Of a DNA stretch of 23,224 nt, positions 8,418-17,785 are shown in pieces. The notes beneath the pieces are model-generated. The model ran no database searches. It worked only from the letters and a program-made list of their open reading frames with translations, and had not been told where the DNA came from. The position numbers and the translations under genes are program-made. Every line of letters starts with the position of its first letter. Position 1 is the first letter of the stretch. This stretch comes from Spongospora subterranea (Eukaryota; Endomyxa; Phytomyxea; Plasmodiophorida; Plasmodiophoridae): positions 1 to 23,224 of the forward strand of contig OUQQ01000301.1 in assembly GCA_900404475.1 (NCBI GenBank), written 5' to 3'.

Positions 8418-11292
8418 CTAATCGTGGATTAAACCAGCAATATCCCCCTTTGAGAATCCACCACCACTAACACCCTCTGCTGAACTAGTTTGCTGATCTG
8501 TCCCTTTATCCAGTAGAACACCGAACTGATCGTCCTCATCATCGGGGCTCATCTTCTTGAGACAATCCTCGGGGGAAGGATCATCTACAAGCACCATTGA
8601 GGGGAACGATGACCGCCTTCTGTGATGATTATGACCACCGTGACCTGTTTGAGGAGAATAAACCGCTCCATGGTTCAGTTCATATGATGGTTTACTGGAC
8701 GACGTCAATGACGCAATTGTTTCTTGATCGAAATGATCAACATTGGGCATATCATATTCACTAACCGACTTTCTCCTCACAATCCGGCTTGATATTCGTC
8801 TGATCATTGTGGGCGATTCCCGTTGACTGTTCTTATGACGCTCTATCGATTCTGCTAATGCCTGGCGAGCTAATTCTCCCACAATTACAGGACTGATTAG
8901 CATTGCCTTATCTTGTGTGGATGGTAATGACAGTCTCTTGGATTTCGTTGATTGTTCCTGATTATTCTTTGCAGCTGATATAGGAGGTGAATTCGACGAT
9001 TTGAACGGTATCAAACTTTTCAATCTGGCCGTCATTCCTCCCTTTTCAAACGTCTTTTGTGTCTCCAGAAGAAGACGTCTTATTGGTTTAACAGCAAAGA
9101 ATAGATTGCTCTCTCTATCATCGTCAGGAAACGATTTGATATTCTGCAATATGGTGAGAGACTCCTTAACCATAGTTTGAACCGATCGTAGCGATGCGAT
9201 AGTCTTCTTGAATTGGGTACGAGAATCGTTTGATAACGTCGAGGAATTCGCCGTTGAATTGACCAGCTGTTCCACGTCATCCCGTAATGCTTTATTCAGA
9301 ATCTGATCGCAGACTATCAGAAGTCCTTCATCAAGACATGTACCTTTATCGTATAAAGCGTCGACAGAGGCGAAGACAACCGGCCCATCCTCAATATAGA
9401 CGAAAGAGACGACACATTGCATTAGATCCTTGAGATTCGACCATTGAGGACGATCTGGATCGTGTTTAAACTCTTGGACATGATGAGAGACTCGAGAACA
9501 GAGCGAAAAAAGAATAAGACGCTGAACATCTGTGATATCGTCAACCGATCCAAAGTATCCAGTCAACTCGTTGAATATTGATCGGACTCGATCAGCTAAT
9601 CCCCCAGGACGATTCTCAAAATGCCAATTCAGCAGTGTTGATTCGGTGATGATTAATAGACGAAATGGTCTTTCGTCTCCAGCTTGTAAACACGCTAATG
9701 ACGCGATTAGAACCGCTTCCCATTCTCCAGATGGGAACTGTGATGATCTCTGAGACGCTTGCATAACCAGATCATCCAATATGGTCAACATTCGGGTCCG
9801 CTTTTCAGCTGGTGTACTTGCTGATGCTAATCCAGGCGTTGCTTGCCCACCTCCATCTTTCCGATAATCGCCTCCCCAAAAGCATTGACATAGGCAGTGG
9901 ATTGGGGACTCATTGCTGATCGATCCGCTCTTACGATCACTATTCGCTTCCAAGACAGACGCTGCCCTTTTAGCTGATCCTAATCGCATCGATGATTGGA
10001 CACGAGAAAGGAGCCGCCTATGATTAGCGACTAATATTGTCCCATCAGGCGGAAATACTTCAGGCCATGGTAATAATCGATTCGATAACGACATGATTAG
10101 TGTCGGTTGTGAATATGTTTGTTCTCCTAGCTCATAAGACGCCTTTAGAAAGCTGGTTATTTCCGAGAAGTTGTCTTGGTTCTTCTTTTTCAATGACCTT
10201 TTCTGTAAAGCCGACTCGAAATCGAATTGTTGAAATGTCAGAAATTGCTGAATTCGACGATTCGGACCGTCGTCATCACCGGCATTAAACGATGTAAACA
10301 TTCGAATTAGCTTGGAATTCTTATTTACAGGGCTTTGTTGTAGTTCCTGTTCTCTTGCTTTGATAGTGACGATTCGAAGATGATCCATGAGAATTCTCAG
10401 GATTGGGGTGGTTGAGACCTTCGCGTCTAGACGCCTTGCTAGATACGCCTGGTAAGAAGCCTCTTTACTGATGATCTCAGCCGCTTGAAGCACCTGGTGA
10501 GGACAAATGATCTGTTAGCTGAGTAAAGAGGGTAGATTGACAATCTGACTTGGCTCTTATTCAGTTGAATGGTGACAGCATCACTGATCTCAGGTAAACG
10601 GATAATGGATGGGTTTTTAAGAGCGGCCAGGATTGCAGAGGCGTGATGGAGATCTCCTATACTCTTACAGGTTCTCATAACCGATATTAGCCATTCAATA
10701 ACCGCCACACGCCCTTCGGTATCAGATCGCCTGAACGAGAGGACGGCGCGTTCTGCCCATTGCTCTGTGAACTGAACCAAAGGACGATGAGTTGAAGGGT
10801 GTTGAGGGCAATAGGGCAACACACCTTCCAATCCCTGAGCATATCATATACAGGAGCTGTGGTCTCGTTATCCCCAATATCTGCAGCGGCTTGAATAATA
10901 CTGGTTGGGGTTAAACTCATATAAAGCGAGTTGGCCTTAATCGCCAGAGCGTGAACAATGTCTACTGGATCAAGCTGGAGCATGCGTTCGAATAGAGGCA
11001 TGTTTCCATTATCCATGATCAGGAAAAGTAATAGACTGGACCTGATGACAACGAGGAATTTGACGATTATTCCATATGACCAATGATGTGATGGATTGAT
11101 GAGCAGATGGCACGCGGCCTCATATATAGATTCGTCCAAAACCGTACAATGAATGGATTGGGAAGGTCCTATATAGGTCCATGGAATCTTCGGTCGATTT
11201 GACAAGGTTAGTCGCAAATGACCATTTTCAATATAGTCAGGTAGATTGATCCCATCTGTATCCATAGCATCAACGTAAGGAAACCCAAGCAT
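8418..11292 (-). CDS. RasGEF-domain protein with long C-terminal extension, 3 exons
   Basis: Predicted guanine-nucleotide exchange factor for a Ras-family GTPase, about 921 residues. Exon 1 is 11292-10825. Intron 1 is 10824-10772 (53 bases, GTGTGT to TTCAG). Exon 2 is 10771-10550. Intron 2 is 10549-10494 (56 bases, GTCAGA to CCAG). Exon 3 is 10493-8418; all junctions are phase 0. The Cdc25-type catalytic domain spans about residues 103-310: LDPVDIVHAL, then FTEQWAERAV (around the first junction), GRVAVIEWLISVMRTC, ILAALKNPSIIRLP (helical hairpin region) and YQAYL...TTPILRILMDHL. Residues 47-95 could be a degenerate RasGEF_N module. The remaining ~600 residues match nothing I know; parts are Ser- and Lys/Arg-rich. 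The N-terminus is uncertain: a stop lies 7 codons upstream of the ATG, and a GTATGT donor at 11319 with a GACTAAC branch-like site near 11212 hints at a different 5' structure. Confidence 0.75.
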
Positions 11293-12008
11293 GATTAAAT
11301 AGTGCTGGATTCAACATACTTTCAATATCGTGGCGTACATTGCACTATCAGCGAAACCAAAATCCTGCCGAAAACCCAATAAAGTTTTTGTTCAAGGACC
11401 AATCTCAGGACAGAATAGTAGCCACAAACCATCTGATGTATAATCAAACTTATCTTGCGCCCGTTGCAAAAGAAGGGGGTTTTCGTTGATGGCACAACAA
11501 AAATGTCCAAACCTGCATTGTCCATTACGCTGAGATATTAGGAAGTGGCCAATGCCTATTGTTGTGTAGGAGTATAATACAAGTTGGCCGCGATTCGGTG
11601 TATTATACCAAGTATCTCGCTGTATACAGTTGTACTTCGTACTGACACAGGGCTACTCCACTACTGTTACGGGGGACGAGAAAAGACTGGTCATCTAGTT
11701 TGTTGGAATAAAATATTGTTAATGTACACTCAGGTGTATATCAAAGGAATAATCACCCGGAGTTCTTGTCGGGGTATCCTCATCCGTATTGTCAGCACGA
11801 GAGGTGTTCGAGGGAGGATATACCTTAACATATACATACATACACAACAATGCCGCAGCCTCCTACATGATAACATCACCACGTGTCAGTCGTGCTGTAT
11901 CTACACTCTACAGTACCACCCTTGACTTGACGCCTTTACTGTACTGTACTCTGTACTGCCCACATTTGCATATTCACCAGTCGTTTGTAGGCGTCTTCCT
12001 CGAGTTTT
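11293..12008. promoter_or_regulatory. Divergent promoter region, RasGEF (-) and UMPH-1 (+)
   Basis: This 716-base gap separates two divergent genes. A minus-strand frame at 11525-11322 (67 codons with ATG) has no recognised domain but could be an upstream RasGEF exon. A CACGTG box lies at 11880-11885, 129 bases before the nucleotidase ATG. Repeated ACATACATACATACACA and CTGTACTGTACTCTGTACTG tracts occur near 11830 and 11940. No RNA gene was seen. Confidence 0.5.
11880..11885. promoter_or_regulatory. CACGTG E-box upstream of UMPH-1
   Basis: Perfect palindromic CACGTG in the context ACCACGTGTC, 129 bases before the nucleotidase ATG. This is the core site of bHLH factors such as Cbf1, Pho4 and USF. 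A second copy lies at almost the same distance (125 bases) before the IDH gene. Confidence 0.45.
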
Positions 12009-13143
12009 ATGCGGTTGGCCTCATTTGTCGCCGCTTCTGCAGGAATCGCCTTATCTGGTACGGCAGCCTTGTTAGCCATTTGGTGGTCGAAACGCTCTGC
12101 AAAAAGGAAATTGAACGAATCCGTTCATGTCATTATCGTAAACGATGAAGAATTCACTGAGAAAAAACAAATTTTATTTAGGGCGGGTAAATCCTCATTG
12201 CAGGTCGATTATTGCTATATATTACTGTCATTGTGCCGATCGATATAAAATATAGGTTATAATGGATTTCGATTACACCATGACTCAATATCGCAGCTCA
12301 TCAGGGGACATAGCCTGCAGTACACATGGAATGCTTAGCAGATCGGGGCTTCTTCCTGAATCTTTCGGCGAGAGAGAAGCGGAACTGTTTCTCAAGTACT
12401 ATAAGCACGAGGTTGACCCGAACCTATCGCCTTCCGAACGATACCGGTATATGGAAGAGTGGTGGCAATCTGCACATGCCAACCTTCTTGATCATGGTGT
12501 CAACCGCCAAATGCTCCAGCAATGTTTTGACGCGGAGAACTGCCCGATCCTGTTAAGAAGAGGCTGTCGGGAGCTAATCAATTTGCTAGAACAGAATGAA
12601 ATACCACTATTAGTGTTCTCGGCTGGTATTGCTGACATCATTGAGCCATTCTTCTCTAAGCAGGCCATTCGTCCATCGGGCATGCACATTTTGAGCAATC
12701 GCATGGTTATGAACAGCAATGGGCTCCTAATTGGCTTTCAAGAACCTGTAATTCATTCCAGCAATAAAGCACTTCTTGTTGATCGTGCCGCCCATGTTTT
12801 GCATCCCGATCGATCCGCCTTTATTGTTGTTGGCGATCATGTTCACGGTATGTCATTCAGATCTTGTGAGTGTTCCGTTGGTGCTAATGAGGATATTACA
12901 GATGCTCTCATGTGCGATTCTATACCGTCAGTTTTATTTATCACGATTGCAACATATTCCCTTAAATGTAATCTCTTGATTTGGTTTATTAGGTACGCTG
13001 AAGTTCATTTAAAAATTGGGCTTCTCAATAGTGACGTAGAAGAGCGCATAAACCAATTCAAGGAAGTGTTTGATGTCATCATTGTAAATGACGGGCCGTT
13101 GCATTTTCTTGTAGACATAATTCAGGAAATTATTATGAATTAA
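12009..13143 (+). CDS. UMPH-1 / cytosolic 5'-nucleotidase III (pyrimidine 5'-nucleotidase), 4 exons
   Basis: HAD-superfamily phosphatase that removes the 5' phosphate from pyrimidine nucleoside monophosphates (UMP, CMP), 320 residues. Exons are 12009-12203, 12256-12847, 12902-12926 and 12993-13143; introns are 52, 54 and 66 bases. Seen: motif I MDFDYTMT with nucleophile Asp69 and Asp71; substrate-lid segment KYYKHEVDP and YMEEWW (about 113-135); motif II FSAGI (186-190); motif III lysine in SSNKALLVD (236); motif IV GDHVHD (258-263), where the last Asp arises from a split codon across intron 2. The C-terminal block HLKIGLLNSDVEER is highly typical. Residues 9-27 are hydrophobic and followed by KRSAKRK, so a signal anchor or organelle leader is likely, as in some UMPH-1 isoforms. 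Introns 2 and 3 are multiples of three without stops. Confidence 0.92.
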
Positions 13144-13529
13144 TTCAACAGCAAAATGTAAATATATAAAATCGATATGTATTGCAACTCTATCAAAACC
13201 AATATCGGCACATCAGGATGATCGTGATTTTATGGTGTTTGTGGCAGACCGTGACCCCTTTCGCAAAAACAGACAGCCATTGCTTCACGGGAACCTCGAT
13301 CGCCCTCGTAAAAAAGAACTGCCGGATGATCTAGTCTCATGTAAGCAGTTTTTCTCCTAATCCTTAACAAGTTATTCCGGTCTTTCAAGAACATCTAATT
13401 CGAACTCCTTCATGAAAAATGAATTTACGACGACAAGCGCTTCGTTAGGATATATGGCAAGCTGCAGAGACTTGCTGTAATAGTGAGTTGCTTGCGTTTG
13501 TAAAAGACTCAAGGTTAACCATGACCAGA

Positions 13530-13777
13530 TGCACGAATAAAAAGTTCCACAGTTTGGTCGTCAATGCATTCATAACGTGATTTAAGTTGTCAAAATTTAC
13601 CCTATTACAGAGAAAAACAAGGTAGACAGGACTGCCCAAACGCTCTTATTTTCAAAAGTTTGAACCGGCCCAAAATATACTCGACACAGCGAATGGATTT
13701 GGATCGGTAAATTTTGAAAACTTGAATCACGTTATGAATGCATTGACGACCAAACTGTGGAACTTTCTATTCGTGCA
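13530..13777. repeat. Long inverted repeat, 72-base arms, 104-base loop
   Basis: Left arm 13530-13601 starts TGCACGAATA; right arm 13706-13777 ends TATTCGTGCA. The arms are perfect reverse complements except at three positions (69 of 72), separated by 104 bases. Homology stops sharply at both ends of each arm. Flanks (CCAGA on the left, TTATA on the right) show no target-site duplication. It could be a foldback or MITE-like element, or an inverted duplication whose transcript forms a hairpin. Confidence 0.95.
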
Positions 13778-14014
13778 TTATATATTTTGGGGGTTGCTAT
13801 GAGACAATCGGTCAAGATGGATGGCAGCGACTCTTGAGTTCGGAAGCCAGGAGGACGGATGGTGCAGAAAAAACCCCAAAATAGACGCTTGAACTGCCCT
13901 GTGATTTCAAAAGCCGAAGCAGGGAACGGAACACGGTTTGTAAGGGCGGAGAAATCAGAATATCAATCGAAAGTCTTGGTTGATCCATGGTACAGTGGTG
14001 GAACTCCGCGAGGC

Positions 14015-14020
14015 CACGTG
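14015..14020. promoter_or_regulatory. CACGTG E-box upstream of IDH
   Basis: CACGTG in the context GGCCACGTGACC, 125 bases before the first IDH ATG. The extended palindrome-like flank matches typical bHLH sites. The same core recurs before UMPH-1 and near the right end of the window. Confidence 0.45.
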
Positions 14021-14139
14021 ACCACAGTCGCCCTGTAGTACATACATAATGCGGGTGCGGCCTCTCTCACTCCTGATACTCCTCCTTGTGTGTGCCGCCT
14101 ACACCATCTCATCTCGATTACACCACTTCAATTACTGTC

Positions 14140-15908
14140 ATGGCCATGGCTATGCGCTTCTCGTCCTTGTCCAGGCCTCACATGTCCCGAGGTATTGATA
14201 CATATGTTCATAGACTTTTGATCTCCGCCATTTATGATCATGTCAGGTTTTGCTTCAAAGTCCAAAATTTCCGTAGCCAATCCTGTTGTTGAATTAGACG
14301 GTAATCAATTGAAAGGGAAGGCATTTTTAACGAACTAATGAAGACATGCACAGGAGATGAAATGACAAGAGTTATCTGGTCACTTATCAAAGAGAAATTG
14401 ATTACGCCACACTTGGATCTCGACATAAAATACTTCGATCTGAGTATTGAAAACCGGGAAGCGACTAAAGACCAAGTCACTATTGATTCAGCAAAGGCAA
14501 TTTTGAAGTATAATGTCGGTATCAAATGTGCCACTATCACTCCCGATGAGCAGCGGGTCAAAGAGTTTAATTTGTATGATTGGGCTCTGACATTTTCATG
14601 GAAAAACAGGAAATGATGGTTATACAGGTCAGAGATGTGGCGAAGCCCGAACGGGACAATCCGTAATATTCTTAACGGAACCGTGTTTCGGGAACCTATT
14701 GTCTGCAAGAACATCCCCAGATATATTCCCGGCTGGGTTAAACCAATTGTAATTGGCCGACACGCATATGGGGATCAGTACAAAGCTACCGATCTTGTTG
14801 TTGATGGTCAGTATATATGGTCTTGGTTTATCGTATTGTGCACTCAATCACATTTCGGCAGGGAAGGGACGACTAGATTTGACCTGGACTCCTGAAGGTG
14901 GAAAATCTCAGGTTATGAAGGTGTTCGACTTTCCAGAAGGCGGTGGTGTAGGGATGGCCATGTATAATACTATTGAATCCATTAGTGGATTCGCTCATTC
15001 CTGTTTCCAGTACGCGCTTTCAAAAAAGTGGCCATTGTAATGACACAGCTCAATTCGAATAATTTGTGATATTCTAATACGGCTTCACAGGTACCTCAGC
15101 ACCAAAAACACAATTCTCAAGAAGTACGACGGTCAGTTCAAGGATGTATTTCAGGTGAGAAGGTTTTTTACCATTGATCTGTTCTTACGGAGCATAGTCA
15201 ATATACGAGCGAGAGTACGCCACACAGTTTGAAGAAGCTGGAATTCAGTATCAGCACCGCCTCATTGACGACCAAGTTGCCCAAGCCATAAAGAGCGAAG
15301 GCGGATTTGTCTGGGCCTGTAAGAATTACGACGGCGATGTGCAGAGTGATATCGTGGCACAAGGGTATGGGTCTTTAGGACTGATGACCAGCGTCCTTGT
15401 GACCCCTGATGGGAAAACAATCGAATCAGAGGCGGCCCATGGGACCGTCACCAGACACTGGCGGTTCTACCAGCAAGGAAAGGAAACCTCTACTAATCCC
15501 ATCGCCTCTAGTCAGTTTCTGCCTAGCTCTGGCAACTATATCCCTTTCTGACCATCACCTTTACAGTATTCGCCTGGACACGTGGTCTTCAGCATCGGGC
15601 TAAGCTGGACTCAAATCCTGATCTGGATCGGTTTTGCACCACACTGGAGCAGGTGAACCCCTGATGCTCAATTGCTTGCGGTGACCTGACTCTTGTTTAG
15701 GTCTGCATTGATTCAATCGAAAACGGCCAAATGTCAAAGGATCTAGCGCTGCTAGCATATGGCCCCGACATGACTCGCAAACACTATCTGTACTAGTTTT
15801 TTCGAAATTCTTAGCCTTGTGCTCATTGCGGTTGATAGGGAGACTGCCGAGTATATCTCGGTCTTGGGCAGCAACCTTGAACGGGCCCTTCAAGCACAAA
15901 GCTCATAA
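14140..15908 (+). CDS. NADP-dependent isocitrate dehydrogenase, 10 exons
   Basis: Homodimeric eukaryotic IDH (isocitrate + NADP+ to 2-oxoglutarate, CO2 and NADPH; EC 1.1.1.42), 433 residues. Exons: 14140-14191, 14247-14300, 14354-14573, 14628-14806, 14862-15036, 15091-15154, 15198-15510, 15567-15652, 15701-15789, 15839-15908. Introns are 55, 53, 54, 55, 54, 43, 56, 48 and 49 bases. Landmarks: [58 protein letters not shown], the IDH signature [29 protein letters not shown] and [17 protein letters not shown]. The last intron is needed to replace an early stop with the family's usual C-terminal helix. Residues 1-19 ([19 protein letters not shown]) lack acids, are rich in Ser and Arg, and end in an R-x-F-like cleavage site, so mitochondrial import is likely. 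No peroxisomal SKL tail. An in-frame ATG at 14239 inside intron 1 could start a cytosolic form. Confidence 0.95.
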
Positions 15909-17096
15909 TACTTGAGTATGTTTGTAATGCTGGTTATGAGATAGGATTCCATCTCGCCTTCATCACACTAACCCCGTTATTCAATATAATGTTCTTCCAA
16001 TTGCAATCGGGTAGTTTGTATTGTTGTAGCAGTTGTCAAATTGAGAGTGTTCACGCCAAATTGCTGAATTGAGGTTTCGTTAAAGTAGTGTTTAGGCTGA
16101 AGTTTCTATAGGTGAAGTTGAAGCCCTGTTAGGAAAACAAAGTTACCAATGTTCTGTTGAAATACAATTGATTACCTTTGTGAAAGTGTTGGACTTGGGC
16201 CGATATCGTACTGGCATTGTCTCCTATGAAATACTCACAGGTAAACTGACTTCACTCAGAGGAATAGGGTGAGAAAAAATAAGAGCACCTTTGTCATTGG
16301 CGATGACCCAATCATGCTGCTGGACGTGGCGTATAATGGGTGCTGTCTTGGGCGGGTTCGTGCTGGCCCTTGATCAACTGCACCTCTCGTGAGCATTGGC
16401 ATGAGAAACAATTGGCCTAGACAGATCACCCACCTAATGCCATGAACCGCCCTGGAACCTGCGCCTCCTGATGTTGGCCAGCTCCCGCCCCCGCTTCCTT
16501 ATCTGTCATATTTTGCCTATCTTAGTTCCCTGCCCACTATTAGCGGCTCTGGTACTCGACGATCATCAAATCAGGCAATATCTTTATTGAATCATGCACT
16601 TACACAGCATTTTGCTGCAATAAATGTACCTTTTTGGCTCGAATGAGTTGTTTCTCCCTGTGGATCCTGTTGATATGGGCAGAGGTCAGACGATGGATCC
16701 GATTGAGGCATAACAATCAGAAGTCTCATTGGAGAATATTGTGATCGCTGCGATGTTGCAAGCCATTGAATGTAGTTAACGGTGGTCGTAAGCCCCATGA
16801 AGTTCGGTTTAATTGAGACCCTTATCTTGATGCATACTTGAGTACTGCGGCTGGTGACGCCTGACTTTATTTGGCTTTGAAGATAGAATTGAGCGTGAAC
16901 GAGCGCTGAACAGCCTCTGATGAAACTGCCAGAGCATTAAGGATGTAAGGAGGATTCAAGGCAGTGGATTTTATGAGAGGGTTTTATTGTTAACATTTGA
17001 ACAGAGTTGAATTGACTAGTGTTTCCATCGCATAAGCAGAAAATGATGTTCGTAATGGAATGAGCACAGTTGTGAATCACCCGGAAGTGGACTGAA
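15909..17096. other. Long non-coding or unresolved segment
   Basis: Nearly 1.2 kb with no recognised gene. Two weak candidates exist on the minus strand. At 16217-16051 an ATG-initiated frame of 14 codons joins 24 more through a well-formed 50-base GTAATC-AACAG intron (16175-16126). At 16798-16592 there is a single 68-codon ATG frame. Neither matches a known family. The segment must also hold the 3' ends of IDH (+) and of the secreted-protein gene (-). Confidence 0.4.
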
Positions 17097-17785
17097 TCAG
17101 ATACGGTCTGTTTCATCGTCTGGGTCCTGCGATGGCCATTCAGTATATTGGCAACAGCAAAAGAAGAGGCAGTTGAAGTTAAACTGACCTGATCTTCATC
17201 ATCAGAGTCACTCTTGTCATTAGTCAAATCAACACTGTCAATTGGGTCAATAACGTCATCAAATTCGTTCGTCAGCAGATCGTTTCCAGTTAGGTCCATA
17301 GGTTCATCGAAATCGTTTTGCTGGTCGTTAGCATTTAGGTCTCCATCAGCACCGTCATTTAAAACATTTGAAGTTTTTTTTTGTGAAGGTACAGAACCTG
17401 GACCATTCTTGTGCTCGTTTGGAATAGTAGGTACAGCATCTGCAATAATTCGCGATAACGGCGATAACGGAGACGATAATGAACGAGTTGATATCTCAGA
17501 GCCTGTCTTTTTTGCTGATGAACGGGAAATAACGATATGTGAAAGTTGTGCGATAACATTGACTATATCTGTAATCAATGAATTAGCTGTGAAAGATCCA
17601 GCTGTATTAATAGGGGAGATCTTGGCGATTCCTCCCAATAGACTAAGAACATCAGTCAGCACTGCTTTTGGGCGAACGGCATTAGCAGGACGTGTGCTAT
17701 TGCCAACCGATACTTGAGCTGATATAATATTGCCAGTCAATAACGAGCAACCCATTAAACAATATAACAGAATATGGGGTGCCAT
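17097..17785 (-). CDS. Predicted secreted Asp-rich protein, unknown function, 2 exons
   Basis: Not recognised. From the first ATG (17785) the product has a hydrophobic start with a likely signal peptide ending at about residue 23 (ISA before Gln), then a potential N-glycosylation site NST at about 28-30. A hydrophobic/Ser-rich middle (about 40-120) follows, then an Asp/Asn-rich tail with many DD, DLT and ND units. At 17188 a GTCAGT donor and at 17127 a GCAG acceptor define a 62-base phase-0 intron; splicing continues the acidic tail (DPDDETDRI) and stops at 17097, giving 208 residues. Without splicing the frame runs on to 16937 with an unlike, non-acidic sequence, so the spliced form is preferred. 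A plus-strand frame over the same DNA is taken as the mirror. An acidic, calcium-binding-like tail is only an inference. Confidence 0.6.

Larger units (their letters stand above)
13144..14139. other. Intergenic region with inverted repeat and E-box
   Basis: This stretch between UMPH-1 and IDH contains the long inverted repeat at 13530-13777 and a CACGTG box at 14015-14020. Around 13215-13360 short open frames exist in several phases (for example a 42-codon frame from an ATG near 13234 reading MVFVADRDPFRK), none with a recognised family. From 14049 an ATG opens a short frame with a signal-like start that overlaps the IDH start codon in another phase (see findings). Confidence 0.45.

Noticed and set aside
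11584..12148. Two overlapping plus-strand frames of 113 and 119 codons before UMPH-1
   Set aside because: They start at non-ATG codons, include simple TACATA and TGTACT repeats and match nothing; the UMPH-1 first exon overlaps in another frame.
13215..13360. Short plus-strand frames (MIVILWCLW..., MVFVADRDPFRK...) after UMPH-1
   Set aside because: Several frames are open for about 40 codons at once, none has a family match, and splicing from the TGTAAGC donor would give an immediate stop.
16140..16272. Plus-strand stretch reading VLDLGRYRTGIVSYEILTGK, resembling a kinase subdomain IX region
   Set aside because: It is about 60 codons with no neighbouring kinase motifs (no APE before or Arg of subdomain XI after), so the likeness is probably chance.
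17214..17717. 167-codon plus-strand frame opposite the secreted-protein gene
   Set aside because: It is the mirror of the minus-strand gene, with no domain; the minus strand has a signal peptide and a well-placed intron.
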